From: Buxus sempervirens
Lineage: Eukaryota; Streptophyta; Magnoliopsida; Buxales; Buxaceae
NCBI GenBank assembly: GCA_947561395.2
Contig: OX387185.1
Location: 39,380,602 to 39,444,601 of the forward strand
Reading direction: 5' to 3'
Length of the DNA: 64,000 nucleotides
Below the pieces are notes generated by a model. It had not been told where the DNA came from and did not search any database. It saw only the letters and a list, made by a program, of their open reading frames with translations. The position numbers and the translations under genes are program-made. Shown one piece after another: positions 44,618 through 53,807 of the stretch (the first letter of the stretch is position 1; each line of letters starts with the position of its first letter).

Positions 44618-45960
44618 GGAAGCGAACCAGTGAAGGCATCTTCTAGTATGACTCCGGTGGATGTTGGATGCGCAGTCTACGACTATGCATTCCGTGAGGA
44701 CCTTAATCCAGAGTACGTACTTTCGCATATTTATGTTTTATGCGTTGTTTCTTTGTAAATTGTTGCGTATGGTTTGACTATTTCTTTTGTGGGATATATA
44801 TGTAGCGAAGTTTTGGTGAGATTCTTCAATATCTTCATTGCCCGCAGTGAGTTCGAGTGTTTGAAGCCTGAGAAATTGGTTACCAACTGGGTAGGAGTCT
44901 AATAACCAAAGTATCTTGTCAGATCACATAAATATTTGGATTCTTAGATTTTATTTTTTTCTATGTAGATCTTGGATTGCTACATGCAGATGCTGAATTT
45001 CCAGGAACGGCAGGTTGGAGGCCCATGCTACTTCTTCATGTCAGATATTGGGGTAATTACTACGACATTCTTCAAAATCATTTGATAATGTCTGTAATAC
45101 TCCTGTTGAACTTATATTATAACTTTTCAGACTTTTTGCAAGGCAGAAGAAAACCGAGACCTTGCCAGACTTAGTGATCAATTTGATCCATCGTACCTAC
45201 TGAATGTGGTGAACTACAAAATGGTAAGCTTAACTCACCATTGTTGCTGGGATCTTTTAATAGGGTAAGGCTAATAAATATGTTTGTATGCAGTTGTTTT
45301 TCCCCATATTGGAGCAAGAACATTGGTACATATGTGTTGTTGACATGAATAAGAAGAAAGTATTTTTTTTGAACTCGATGAAGGTGTGGAGAACCCGCGA
45401 AGTTCTCACTGGAGTGGTAAGTGATCAGCTTAATAATTTCTTGTGTCACTAATGTTGTTATTAAGTATCAATTTTTATATTTCAGCTAAAAGGATTAGAT
45501 ATTATATGCACCTGGCAATGGGAAAAGGAAGTTTTAGTAAGCAAATTTCCAAGGACGAAAGCAGAGACTCTTAAGCTTCCTCGGCAAGGCAACCCGTACG
45601 TTTTCCACCTATACTATCTTTTCTATCCTTACTACGATATGATATTAATAGCATTAACTTGTAATCGCATCTTTTGTAGCCATGACTGTGGAATCTTCGC
45701 CATGAAGTTCGCCGCTTACTGGAGAGGAGAACTTTCTCCTCGATTCACGCAGGTACGCTACAACTCCTAACCTATCCAGTTGTGTTTTCAAAAGCTCCAA
45801 ATGATCACATTATTAATATAGTTCTGTTATTTTTGAATAGAATGATATTCCGGGCTTCAGAAGAAGCATTGTGAGTGAGATGATCCTCCACGAAGAAAAC
45901 ACGCTGAAGGATGATATTGTGAAGAAGAGTTCTACCCAGGGGGAGAGTTCGATGCATTAA
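44618..45960 (+). pseudogene. Exons 6-13: C-terminal Ulp1/C48 protease domain
   Basis: Eight short exons. The catalytic His lies in EQEHWYICVVD (codon 45321-45323). The oxyanion Gln is in PRQGNP (45585-45587), and the catalytic Cys is in HDCGIFAMKF (45687-45689) after a splice junction that divides a Pro codon. At the position 17 residues after the His, where Ulp1 proteins have the catalytic Asp of V/LDSL, this copy has Asn (LNSM, 45372-45374). The last exon ends GESSMH then TAA. No stop interrupts this part. The match of His, Gln and Cys spacing to the C48 family is strong; the Asn would be expected to weaken activity. Confidence 0.8.
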
Positions 45961-46259
45961 CATTTTTATATTATACATGCGTCAAACTAAAATTTTAATT
46001 TTTGGGGAATCTGTATGTATTTATTTGAGAACAAGGATGATCCTGTAATGAATGCTGTAGCTGAATCAAGCATTCACTTGGATTTTAATTTTATGGCATG
46101 TTTAGTTTTTTATGATGTTTCACGATCAGATTTTTGTAAAGTATTGTGTACATAGGACATTGTATCCATTGAATAAAAGCTTGGTTATTTTGATTGCTTA
46201 AGTTCTGCCACAGATTCGTCAAACTCATTGATCGTAAATTACTCCAAATTTTAAAACAA

Positions 46260-46870
46260 GTTACTATACATTAGGTACTCCCCCCCAAAACAAAATGAAG
46301 GTACGGTTCGTGTGAAGGGTAAGGTAACCCCCTAACCAGCACAATGTACCACCCCCACCCCATATAAGCTTAGGTGTCATCTAGTAAGAGTTGAGTACAT
46401 GCCGAAATAAGGCCAAGGCCCCTACGAAATAAGCCTAATTTACATCAGCAAATAAGCCAAAGTACCCCCCCCCCAATAAAAACATTGAGGTACCGAAAAG
46501 TATGATCCGAAATAATGGAAGGGTACCCCTAAGTAATACCCAGGTACCCCCAAAATTAATATTAAGGTAACCCATAAGTAAGCCGGAGGTACCCCCAAGT
46601 AGGAATTGATAATGAACAAAACGCGCGGACGTTAATCATTAACGCCCGTACGTTGCAGCTTTAAAGTGCACAGTACGTGCGAGCGTTACCAGGAAACATT
46701 CGCGCGTTGAATGTGCTCCCACTATTTTGTACGTGTGGGTACCTTCGGGTTTCTTGTGGGGTACCTTAAATTTACCTTTGGGGTACCTAAGTGTTATTTG
46801 GAGGTACTCTCCCTTTAATTTGGAGAATTTTTTGTGGATAAATTAAGGCTCGTGTGGGGGGTATGTAAGT
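46260..46870. repeat. GGTACC module B: inverted arrays around a CGCG-motif spacer
   Basis: Left arm (46270-46615) has units like AATAAGCCAAAGTACCCCCC and GGAGGTACCCCCAAGT. Spacer (46616-46735) contains ACGCGCGGACGTT, AACGCCCGTACGTT, TACGTGCGAGCGTT and ATTCGCGCGTTGAA. Right arm (46736-46870) has the inverse orientation (GGGGTACCTTAAA, GGGTACCTAAGTG). Same plan as modules A and C but with a different spacer motif from A. It lies 0.3 kb past the end of the Ulp1-like gene. Confidence 0.8.
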
Positions 46871-46979
46871 GTGAAAACTCACACTCCTTTTATGGCAAAT
46901 GTTTGACAAATTATGTCTTCTAATAAATCTTCAAGATGTGCAGATTAAATAATGAAAATTCAGTGAATTTAGTAAAGAA

Positions 46980-47275
46980 GAAGAAGACGATGCTGCCACA
47001 CAGCTACCACGCCGCTGGTAGCTCAAGGAAATGAAAGATTTTCTAAATAGAGCATTTCTTGTAAAGGCACTTGCGAAGATCAACGCCGCTACCACTCTGC
47101 TGGCAGCGCATAAGTGAATCAGTGCTTTGAAAGTAAGGCACGTGCACTAGCGTCGTAAGGCGACGCCGACACGCCGCTGGTAGCGCAGAGCGAGATTGAA
47201 GATTATATGATCAGCTGTGCACATGCCGCGTTCTCTCCCGCTAGCAGCACGCTGGCAGCGCGCCCTTAACTGATT
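46980..47275. repeat. Spacer-like cluster of CGCTGG(T/C)AGCGC motifs
   Basis: At least five imperfect palindromic words: ACGCCGCTGGTAGCTC (47010), GCCGCTACCACTCTGCTGGCAGCGC (47087-47110), CGCCGCTGGTAGCGC (47172), CCCGCTAGCAGC (47238) and ACGCTGGCAGCGCGC (47247). Similar in kind, not in sequence, to the spacers of modules A-C. Confidence 0.6.
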
Positions 47276-47339
47276 CAACCTGTTCTGAGCGGGACTTGAG
47301 TTCGCTTCCAGCCGTCTTCCCCGATCGCACCACGACGCC

Positions 47340-48020
47340 ACCAGTGCTCGACGCGATCTGAGTTATCTCCTTTAAATAGACATGCTGTAATTTTTAGAAC
47401 TGACTTTTTTCTTTAGATCAATTTGATTTCGAATCTTGAGGTGTTCAAAATTCGATCAATTATTCTTTAGAGAGTCGGTGATCGAGTGAGGGGGAGATCT
47501 GAGATAGATCGCCTGGAATTGAAGGTTGAGGATTCTTCTTCAATTCGGAACTTCACCTGATCGTGTGATCACCTGGATTGGTGATCGGCTTTGTTGGATG
47601 CATAGGTGGATTCCTACTGCATTGGATCGTCTCAGTGGATTCTGAGGTGATTGTTGCGATCTGGATTGATCATGTTCTGCAGCTTGTGGATTCAAGCTAT
47701 GTTGCAGTTCGTGGACTCGAACTTTGGATCACTGTTGAGTGATTGTTTGCGATCTGGATTGATCGTGGTTTGCAGCTTGTGGATTCAAGCTGTGTTGCAG
47801 TTCGTGGATTCGAGCTGTGGATTGCTGTTGAGTGAGTTCAATTGTAAAGGTTAAGTATGTGCTCCTTTGTAATTGTCTTTTCATTCAATAGTGGAAATTC
47901 GAAGGGTTAGTCGCCTCATATAGACTCGAGGTTTTTCCTGGATCTGGATTCAGGTTTCCTCGTATAATTCTCTGTGTGTATGTTTCCGCATTGTTAAATT
48001 CTGAATTGTTGTAGATCGTG
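47340..48020 (+). other. Leader- or LTR-like segment with a 93-bp tandem duplication
   Basis: A GATC/TTCAA-rich region with a TATA-like CTTTAAATAGAC at 47371 and a polyadenylation-style TTTTCATTCAATAG at 47879. Two tandem copies of about 93 bases (47649-47740 and 47741-47833) share GCGATCTGGATTGATC, GCAGCTTGTGGATTCAAGCT and TTGCAGTTCGTGGA. The segment resembles copia LTR/leader sequence, but no PBS follows and the class is not settled. Confidence 0.4.
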
Positions 48021-48059
48021 GACCTATAGAGTAGTCCTCTACTCTTTCAGGGTACCCTG

Positions 48060-48575
48060 GGCTGATTTGGGGGATACGTAGGCACGTTTGGAAGGGTATC
48101 TCAAGATTAATAAGTAATATAAGCTGACTTTTTTTGCATTCCCCGTCTTCCCACAGCCTTCGTTGCAGATTTTAATCATTTCGTATAATACCTTAGTCTT
48201 ATAGGTGGAAGTTCATTACCATAGGCTAATATAACCAGCACCTTGGACTGTTTGTCTTGCATGTACACGCATTACGACGTGCTAGACCCAATGTGTGTGT
48301 ATTGGGGAGATAGAGGAATATGACAAATGAAAGCTAAGAGCAAACAATATTTGCTTTGCATGCACTTATCGCAACGTTTTACAGGCACATAAGTAAAAAA
48401 AGATGGTCAAATTAGATGCATTCGATACTCAAATGACATGAAAAGAGGTTCAAGACTATGGGGCAGGCCCTGCTAGATCAAGAACTTTGTGTTCAGGCTC
48501 AAGGGATTCAAGCAACAAATGTTCATCTCGAATGTACTCCGCATCACTTGGAGGAATATGCTCTCCAACGACACC
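48060..48575. other. Stretch without supported gene
   Basis: Contains one further GGGTACCCTGGG word at 48050 and otherwise unassigned sequence downstream (on the minus strand) of the transposon-like gene. Confidence 0.4.
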
Positions 48576-50145
48576 TTAAGAAGCTGCATCGACAACTGTC
48601 CTCTGTTTTCTCCTGTCCCTATTCAACCTGTGAAGTTCCTGATTTTCCAATTCAAAGTGCTTCATGGCCTGGCTGTAGTCTTGTTGCATCTCCAAATATA
48701 TCTCGTTCAGCTTGGTCTGCTTCTCATGCACTGCTTTTAATGTGTCATCAGCATTCCATACTATTGTCCTCACCCAATTCAACTTGGTGTCAATTTGTGC
48801 AAACTTCGGCTTAATCAGTTCATGTACGTCCTTTTTCGTAGAGTAGGTGTCACCTTCTATGTTTTGAAGAAGATGTTCCATCTTAGCAACGTGGCGATCA
48901 GTTTCATGCTTGTATGCAAGCTGACCATCGTACAATTGTTTTATCTACTGCTTCATCATCTCCTGGTTCTCAAGAAGTAGCTTGGTTTGATTCATCAACT
49001 CACATTGCATGCCCATAACCTGTGAAAGGATTGATGCGAGTCCACGAGGAAATTGGGAAGAAGTTGTTTGGTCTATAGGAGCAGCAGCAGGAGCAGGCGC
49101 CGATGAGGATGGAATATCAGGTTCCACAGGTTGATCATGTGTAGCAGACTCCAGGAGAGGAAGATCATGCTCATGTCCTATAGAGACATTGGGGGGAGGA
49201 GATGGAGGAGCAGGAGCATCTTCACCAGCAGGGGGAGGAGATGGAGGAGCAGGAGCATGGACCCCTGGAAGAGGGGGAGGGGGTGGAGGAGGAGGATGAG
49301 ACTTGTTGTATTGCCCCTTGGACTTATTATATGTTGCAGTACTGATAGGAGGAAGGGGAGCAAGTAACTCATACTCGGGGAAGTCAATTTGATGCATCTT
49401 GACTATCTTTGCAATGGCACACCCGAGAGGAAGTCTACACCTATGTTTGGTATCGAGAAAACAGTCAAGCATAGACGAAATCATGATGCTGGCAACATCA
49501 ATTGAATGCCTCTTTTCTAATGCATAAAGCAAGAGTGCTCTCATAGGAGGCACAGTTGATCTATGACTCACCGGCGCAAGGTTAGAGCATTGGATTTTGT
49601 ATATGAATGAGGTGTCAAATGTAAACTTGGAGGAATCCAGAGCTTTGCCCTCATAGTCCCCCTCCCTCTCAGTGGTCAGTAAACAAGCAGCCACTTCATT
49701 GAGCAAATGTGGTAAGGGAGCATCAACATATGGGAATTCAGGATTTTCAACTCTCGGAATACCTAGGGCCCTAGCGATGGTATCAGAATCTACATGGATG
49801 GGCTGCCTTCTGAGAGAGGTATTGAAGGATGCGGGACCGTCTGCGATGTTGTGGATGTTTGAATAGAATTCATATACTAGGTGTTGGGATGGGAGCAGGA
49901 AGTTGGTGAAGAGGTTATCCCATCCTCTCCCGGTAAACGCTACACGAATAGACGCGGGGAAGTCTTCTAGAATAACCCCTCTTTCAAGCAAGATTTGTCT
50001 GTGGCTGATATTATTCTCATACATCTTCTTGGCCTTCCGATTGATGAAGATTGAATTATCAAATGAATCAGTCCTGGGTTTCTTTATTGGCTTTCCTGGA
50101 GGATGTCTTAGGTTTAGAAGATGAGGCTCCGGTCTTAGGGGCCAT
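48576..50145 (-). mobile_element. Plant transposon protein-like gene (Transposase_32-type), decayed
   Basis: The main ORF (48945-50024, 359 codons) has a conserved block RGWDNLFTNFLLPSQHLVYEFY, then FNTSLRRQPIHVDSDTIARALG and LPLGCAIAKIVKMHQIDFP. This matches the pattern of the functionally uncharacterised 'putative plant transposon protein' domain (W....LVREFYAN...V.G). A proline-rich linker follows (about residues 240-290) and then a Gln/Met-rich tail. A coiled-coil ORF at 48576-48935 follows in the same direction, and the likely start (MAPKTGASSSKPK) is at 50145. The gene appears broken in more than one place. It is convergent with the Ulp1-like gene, and GGTACC-rich modules lie on both sides. 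Its biochemical role is unknown. Confidence 0.6.
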
Positions 50146-50744
50146 CTAAGAGTTCAGAAGAAGAGAGGAAGAAAAATAAATATGCACAAAACAACAAAGA
50201 GCAAACGATAATGTTAGACACAAAAAAGATGAGTGCTACCGAATGCAAATAATATAGAATGTGAATAATATGAATAATTGTGTGGAAAAAAACCCACTCC
50301 CTATATACATAAAAAAAAACCCTAACACTTGAGGAAAAAGTGCAGGCGTTATTCACGCGTTAGGGAGATAACAATAGGGATGTGTACTTGTCAAAGGCTT
50401 ATAGGAAAAGTGAATAGTAACTTGATTGCAACCGATAATATAAACCATTCCGACCAAGATAAAGCAAAATGTGCCTCTTCAAGACATTAGAATAAACACA
50501 TAGATCGGAAACCCTAAATGAATAAATTAATACCCTAATCGTAACATATAAAATCAAAGCAGTAAAGTTCATAAAGCATCTCGTACGTCCTTCGAACCAG
50601 AAATATAGGCTTTGGAACGCTTCCAGAAGAGAATGAAGTGGTACCTACCCTGAGAAGACTTTATCGAAATGAAGATGAAGCGCTTCGGATGGCTTTGATT
50701 CTCATGGACGAAATAACGCGCCAGACCTGTTTCTTTGTAAATAT
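50146..50744 (-). promoter_or_regulatory. Probable promoter/leader of the transposon-like gene
   Basis: On the minus strand a TATATAG word lies around 50300-50310, followed by a pyrimidine-rich leader ending CTGAACTCTTAG just before the ATG at 50145. The rest of the stretch is AT-rich and has no other signal. Confidence 0.35.
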
Positions 50745-51055
50745 AGGCAAACGCCCGGACACACGCGCCCAGAACGTGCGCGCGTTGATATTAAATATGT
50801 GTAAAAACATAGGGAATTTTTCAAAGGGTACCTTCGGTTTATGTTTGGGGTACCTCAGGCAAAATGTGGGGATACCTCATGCAAAAAAGCAAGGGTACCC
50901 AAGCCCAAAGCGAACGTCCGAGCGTTCACGAGAACGTGCACGCGTTGATATTAAATATGTGTCGTACCTAGGGCCTCTTAACTTTTTTAAATGGTCCCAA
51001 CGGGTTTTTAAAGGGTCCCTTCGGTTTTTTAAAGGGAACCTTCGGTTTATGTTGT
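50745..51055. repeat. CGCG-motif spacers and GGTACC-type arms (part of module C complex)
   Basis: AACGTGCGCGCGTTGATATTAAATATGTG (50774-50802) and AACGTGCACGCGTTGATATTAAATATGTG (50933-50961) are near-identical repeats about 160 bases apart. Between them lie GGGTACCTTCGG and GGGGTACCTCAGG units, and after them AAGGGTCCCTTCGG units. The CGCG motifs match those in modules B and C. Confidence 0.75.
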
Positions 51056-51650
51056 GCACACATGTATGTACATTTGTATATGTGTGTACACATGATTGTA
51101 CACATGTATATGTATATATGTTTACACATGTACCCATGTGTGTACATGTGTACACAGGTACATGTGTGTACACATGTACATGTATATATGTGTACACAAG
51201 TATATGTTCTTGTACGTGAACATGTACATATATGTGTACACATGTACACACATGTGTACATCTGTACACAGATGTACATGTACTTGTGTGTGTACAAATG
51301 TACACACATGTACTTGTGTAAACATATCGACATGTGTACTTGTGTACACATATATACGTGTACATGTGTACACAAATGTACATGTGTACACATGCACATG
51401 TACCTGTGTACACACATGTAAATGTGTACACATTCACACATGGGCACATGAGTGTACACACATGTACATGTGTGCACATATACACATGTGTACATGTGTA
51501 CACAGATGACAATGTGCATGTGTACACATGTACACACATGTGTACACCTATATACATGTACATGTGTACACACACATGTGCAGATGGAAAGGTTCACATA
51601 CACATGTTAGTGCACCTGTACATGTGTACACGTGTACATGGATCAGGTAC
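51050..51650. repeat. TGTACACATG minisatellite, block 1
   Basis: About 600 bases built almost wholly from the near-palindromic words TGTACACATG, ACATGTACA and GTGTACA, phased at roughly 10-12 bases with drift. All six frames stay open for long stretches (Cys/Val/His/Thr/Tyr/Met-rich), so the ORFs of 100-232 codons here are artefacts. Confidence 0.95.
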
Positions 51651-52080
51651 CCAAAGAATTTAGACCAAGGGCACCCCTCAAATAATTCTAAGGTACATCA
51701 GCAAATAAGCCAGAGGTGCCCCCAAATGATAACTTACGGTAGCCACAATTATGAAGCCAGGTACTGTATGGGTACCCCACATAACACGTAGGTACCCCAT
51801 AAATAATATGAAGGTACGCTATACGTAAGGCTAAGGTACCCCATATAAGGAATTACCAAGAAACGTTAACGCGAGGACGTTAAGGTTCAACGCGCAAACG
51901 TTAAAGCTATAAAAGCGCGCGCGTCAATTGTCTTCTTCAGCCGGAACGTTCATGCATTAGAGATCAACGTCCGCGCGTTGACGTCTGTTGGCCTTTCCTT
52001 CTACGGGGTACCTTCGCCTTAACAATGGGGTACCTTCGTATTATATCCTGGGGTACCTTAGTTTTAATTGGGGTACCTGT
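51640..52080. repeat. GGTACC module C: inverted arrays around a CGCG-motif spacer
   Basis: Left arm 51640-51852 (CAGGTACCCAAAG, GGGTACCCCACATAA, AAGGTACCCCATATAAGG). Spacer 51853-51995 holds AACGTTAACGCGAGGACGTTAA, AACGCGCAAACGTT, AGCGCGCGCGTC and AACGTCCGCGCGTTGACG. Right arm 52005-52080 (GGGGTACCTTCGCC, GGGGTACCTTAG). Confidence 0.8.
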
Positions 52081-52565
52081 GTACACACATGTACATGTTT
52101 ACAAATGTACACACATGGGCACATGTTTACACACATGTACATGTGTGCACATATACACATGTGTACATGTGTGCACATGTGTACATGTCTACGCATATAT
52201 ACATGTACATGTTTACACATATACACATGTGTACATGTGTAAACAAATATACATGTACATGTGTACATGTGTGTACACACATGTGTACATGTACATGTGT
52301 ACATATGTAAACAGACGTACATGAACATGTGTACACATGTACACATGTACACACATGTGTACACACACATGTGCAGATGGAAAGGTTCATGTACACATGT
52401 TAGTGCACCTGTACATGTGTAGACGTGTACATGGATCAGGTACCCAAAGAATTTAGACCAAGGGCACCCCTCAAATAATTCTAAGGTACATTAGCAAATA
52501 AGCCAGAGGTGCCCCCAAATGATAACTTACGGTAGCCACATATACATGTGTACATGTGTAAACAA
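52075..52565. repeat. TGTACACATG minisatellite, block 2, and duplicated flank
   Basis: 52075-52380 is the same decamer array as block 1. The following 52345-52541 repeats 51545-51750 almost exactly (words GCAGATGGAAAGGTTCA, TTAGTGCACCTGTACATGTG, AAATTTAGACC-like and GATAACTTACGGTAGCCACA), so this part of the locus is a tandem duplication. A last fragment of the array reaches 52565. Confidence 0.9.
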
Positions 52566-52706
52566 AGTGGTTTTTCACAAACTAGTATTGGCTGAAATTT
52601 TAAAAACTTGAATTGCCGAATTCCGGCCATCCAATGGCCAAAATAATTAAGGGGTTGGGTTGGAAGCACATGAAAAAGAAGGGATCGGAGAAACGCAATG
52701 GGAAGT
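52566..52706 (+). repeat. Copia-leader repeat, copy 2
   Basis: Matches 6238-6356. Here it is cut on the left by the TGTACA array and on the right by the LTR starting at 52707, whose possible target-site copy is GAAGT (52702-52706). Confidence 0.75.
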
Positions 52707-53807
52707 TGTTTACACCCTATATAGACCAACGAATAAAAGAAGGCCACGTGATATCTACATGGCCTATTGAGGCCATGTCATAAACACACGTAGGCTGTGA
52801 GGCCACGTCAGCATAACATAGACCAAGAGTTCGTTTAGGGCCACGCAAGCCCATACAACAAACCATATTTATGATTATCAATAGATCGTGCCATCGGTCG
52901 TTTGAGAATAACCAACTTAAGATCATGGCCGGACGGTTATCTTTCAGGAACAAAAGACTACAGATGACCAACCTCCATGCAGATCGTGCAAAAGTGGGAC
53001 GTTAAGCAACCGTCAAAAGAGTAGCTATAAAAGGCACAAACTCGAAGAGCTCGAGGACACAATCCATCCAACCGCAACCGGTTATAATATTATTTTGATC
53101 ATCCGTGATCTTTATCCCGTCTCCTACAATGTAGCCAGAAGGATAAACTAGGACTTCTCTCACTGCTTCCAGTCGCAGTGACACCTTAGACTCCTCTTTA
53201 CTCCGATCGACACCAGAATCCTGCCACCGGAGGGTAAGTTGAGGCCACCCCTGACTCGCAGTTCTGTGTCCACAGAATCCCGAGCAGCCGGTTCTGAGAC
53301 TCGCTCTGATCAAGCTAGGTGACTTCTGTATTTTCGGTTAAACAGCAATCCAAGGTGAACCCCCTGAATTGGCTTTTCTAGCAGCCGCCCCCTTCCTCCT
53401 GCTCTTCTACCCCGATTACGGCTATAAGACTAGGACAGGCCGGTCCCGCAAGCCCTGTCAGTTTTCTTCTTACTTTTTGTTTCCTTTTGGGGATTATCTG
53501 TTGTTGCTTTCAGCCGTCGGCCGATCTTATAATAAAAGAGTTTTTGTGTCATTAGTTGCTTTCGCTTTCAAACACTTACAAGAACCCAAACGAAGACCGA
53601 ACCCTTAGTCTTCATATTATCGCCTGACCGGTTTTATTACAGGTGACTTGCAGTACGACTGAACTGAACCCCGGTTTAGATTCGGAACAGGTGCCCTGGG
53701 TCAAGACCAAACCCGAAATCATTGTATCAAACGATACTGGCACGCCCACGTAGAGACACATCATCAACATCACCACGTGTCCACACCGGCCCAATTTCGG
53801 AGGAACA
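52707..53807 (+). mobile_element. LTR A of a Ty3/gypsy element
   Basis: Starts TGTTTACACC and ends GAGGAACA, followed at 53816-53833 by the primer-site-like TGGCACACCCGGTGGGAC. From 52981 on it matches 58673-59494 at roughly 93% by eye (for example TATAATATTATTTTGATCAT and CGATTACGGCTATAAGAC). Its first 270 bases differ from those of LTR B. A TATA-like GCTATAAAAGGC is at 53024. Confidence 0.8.

Larger units (their letters stand above)
28096..45960 (+). pseudogene. Ulp1-like (C48) cysteine protease gene of plant transposon type, split by two LTR insertions
   Basis: Thirteen exons with GT..AG borders and matching phases can be read: 28096-28716, 28795-28989, 29097-29128 joined to 32303-32369, 32454-32864, 32989-33069, 44618-44712, 44806-44890, 44969-45052, 45131-45223, 45294-45416, 45486-45595, 45680-45752 and 45841-45960 (TAA), about 729 codons. 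Exon 1 encodes an N-terminal domain like those of plant Ulp1-containing transposon proteins (DUF1985/plant-mobile type). Exons 3-4 encode a Leu-rich coiled coil and a basic tail. Exons 10-12 encode the protease core. Ulp1 enzymes cleave SUMO or SUMO-like tags. A solo LTR (29129-32297) lies in exon 3 and a full LTR element (33140-44577) in intron 5. In-frame TAG codons occur at 28177, 28870 and 33061, so the copy is not functional as it stands. The start ATG at 28096 is in frame and preceded by a T-rich region. I infer a DNA-transposon-borne origin. Confidence 0.75.

Noticed and set aside
50877-51575. Long ORFs (up to 232 codons, Cys/Val/His/Tyr/Met-rich) on both strands
   Set aside because: They are translations of the TGTACACATG minisatellite, which lacks stops in every frame.
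27000-52600. CACTA-type transposon
   Set aside because: No CACTA termini with 3-bp duplication were found at the outer edges, although clustered motifs are reminiscent of subterminal repeats.
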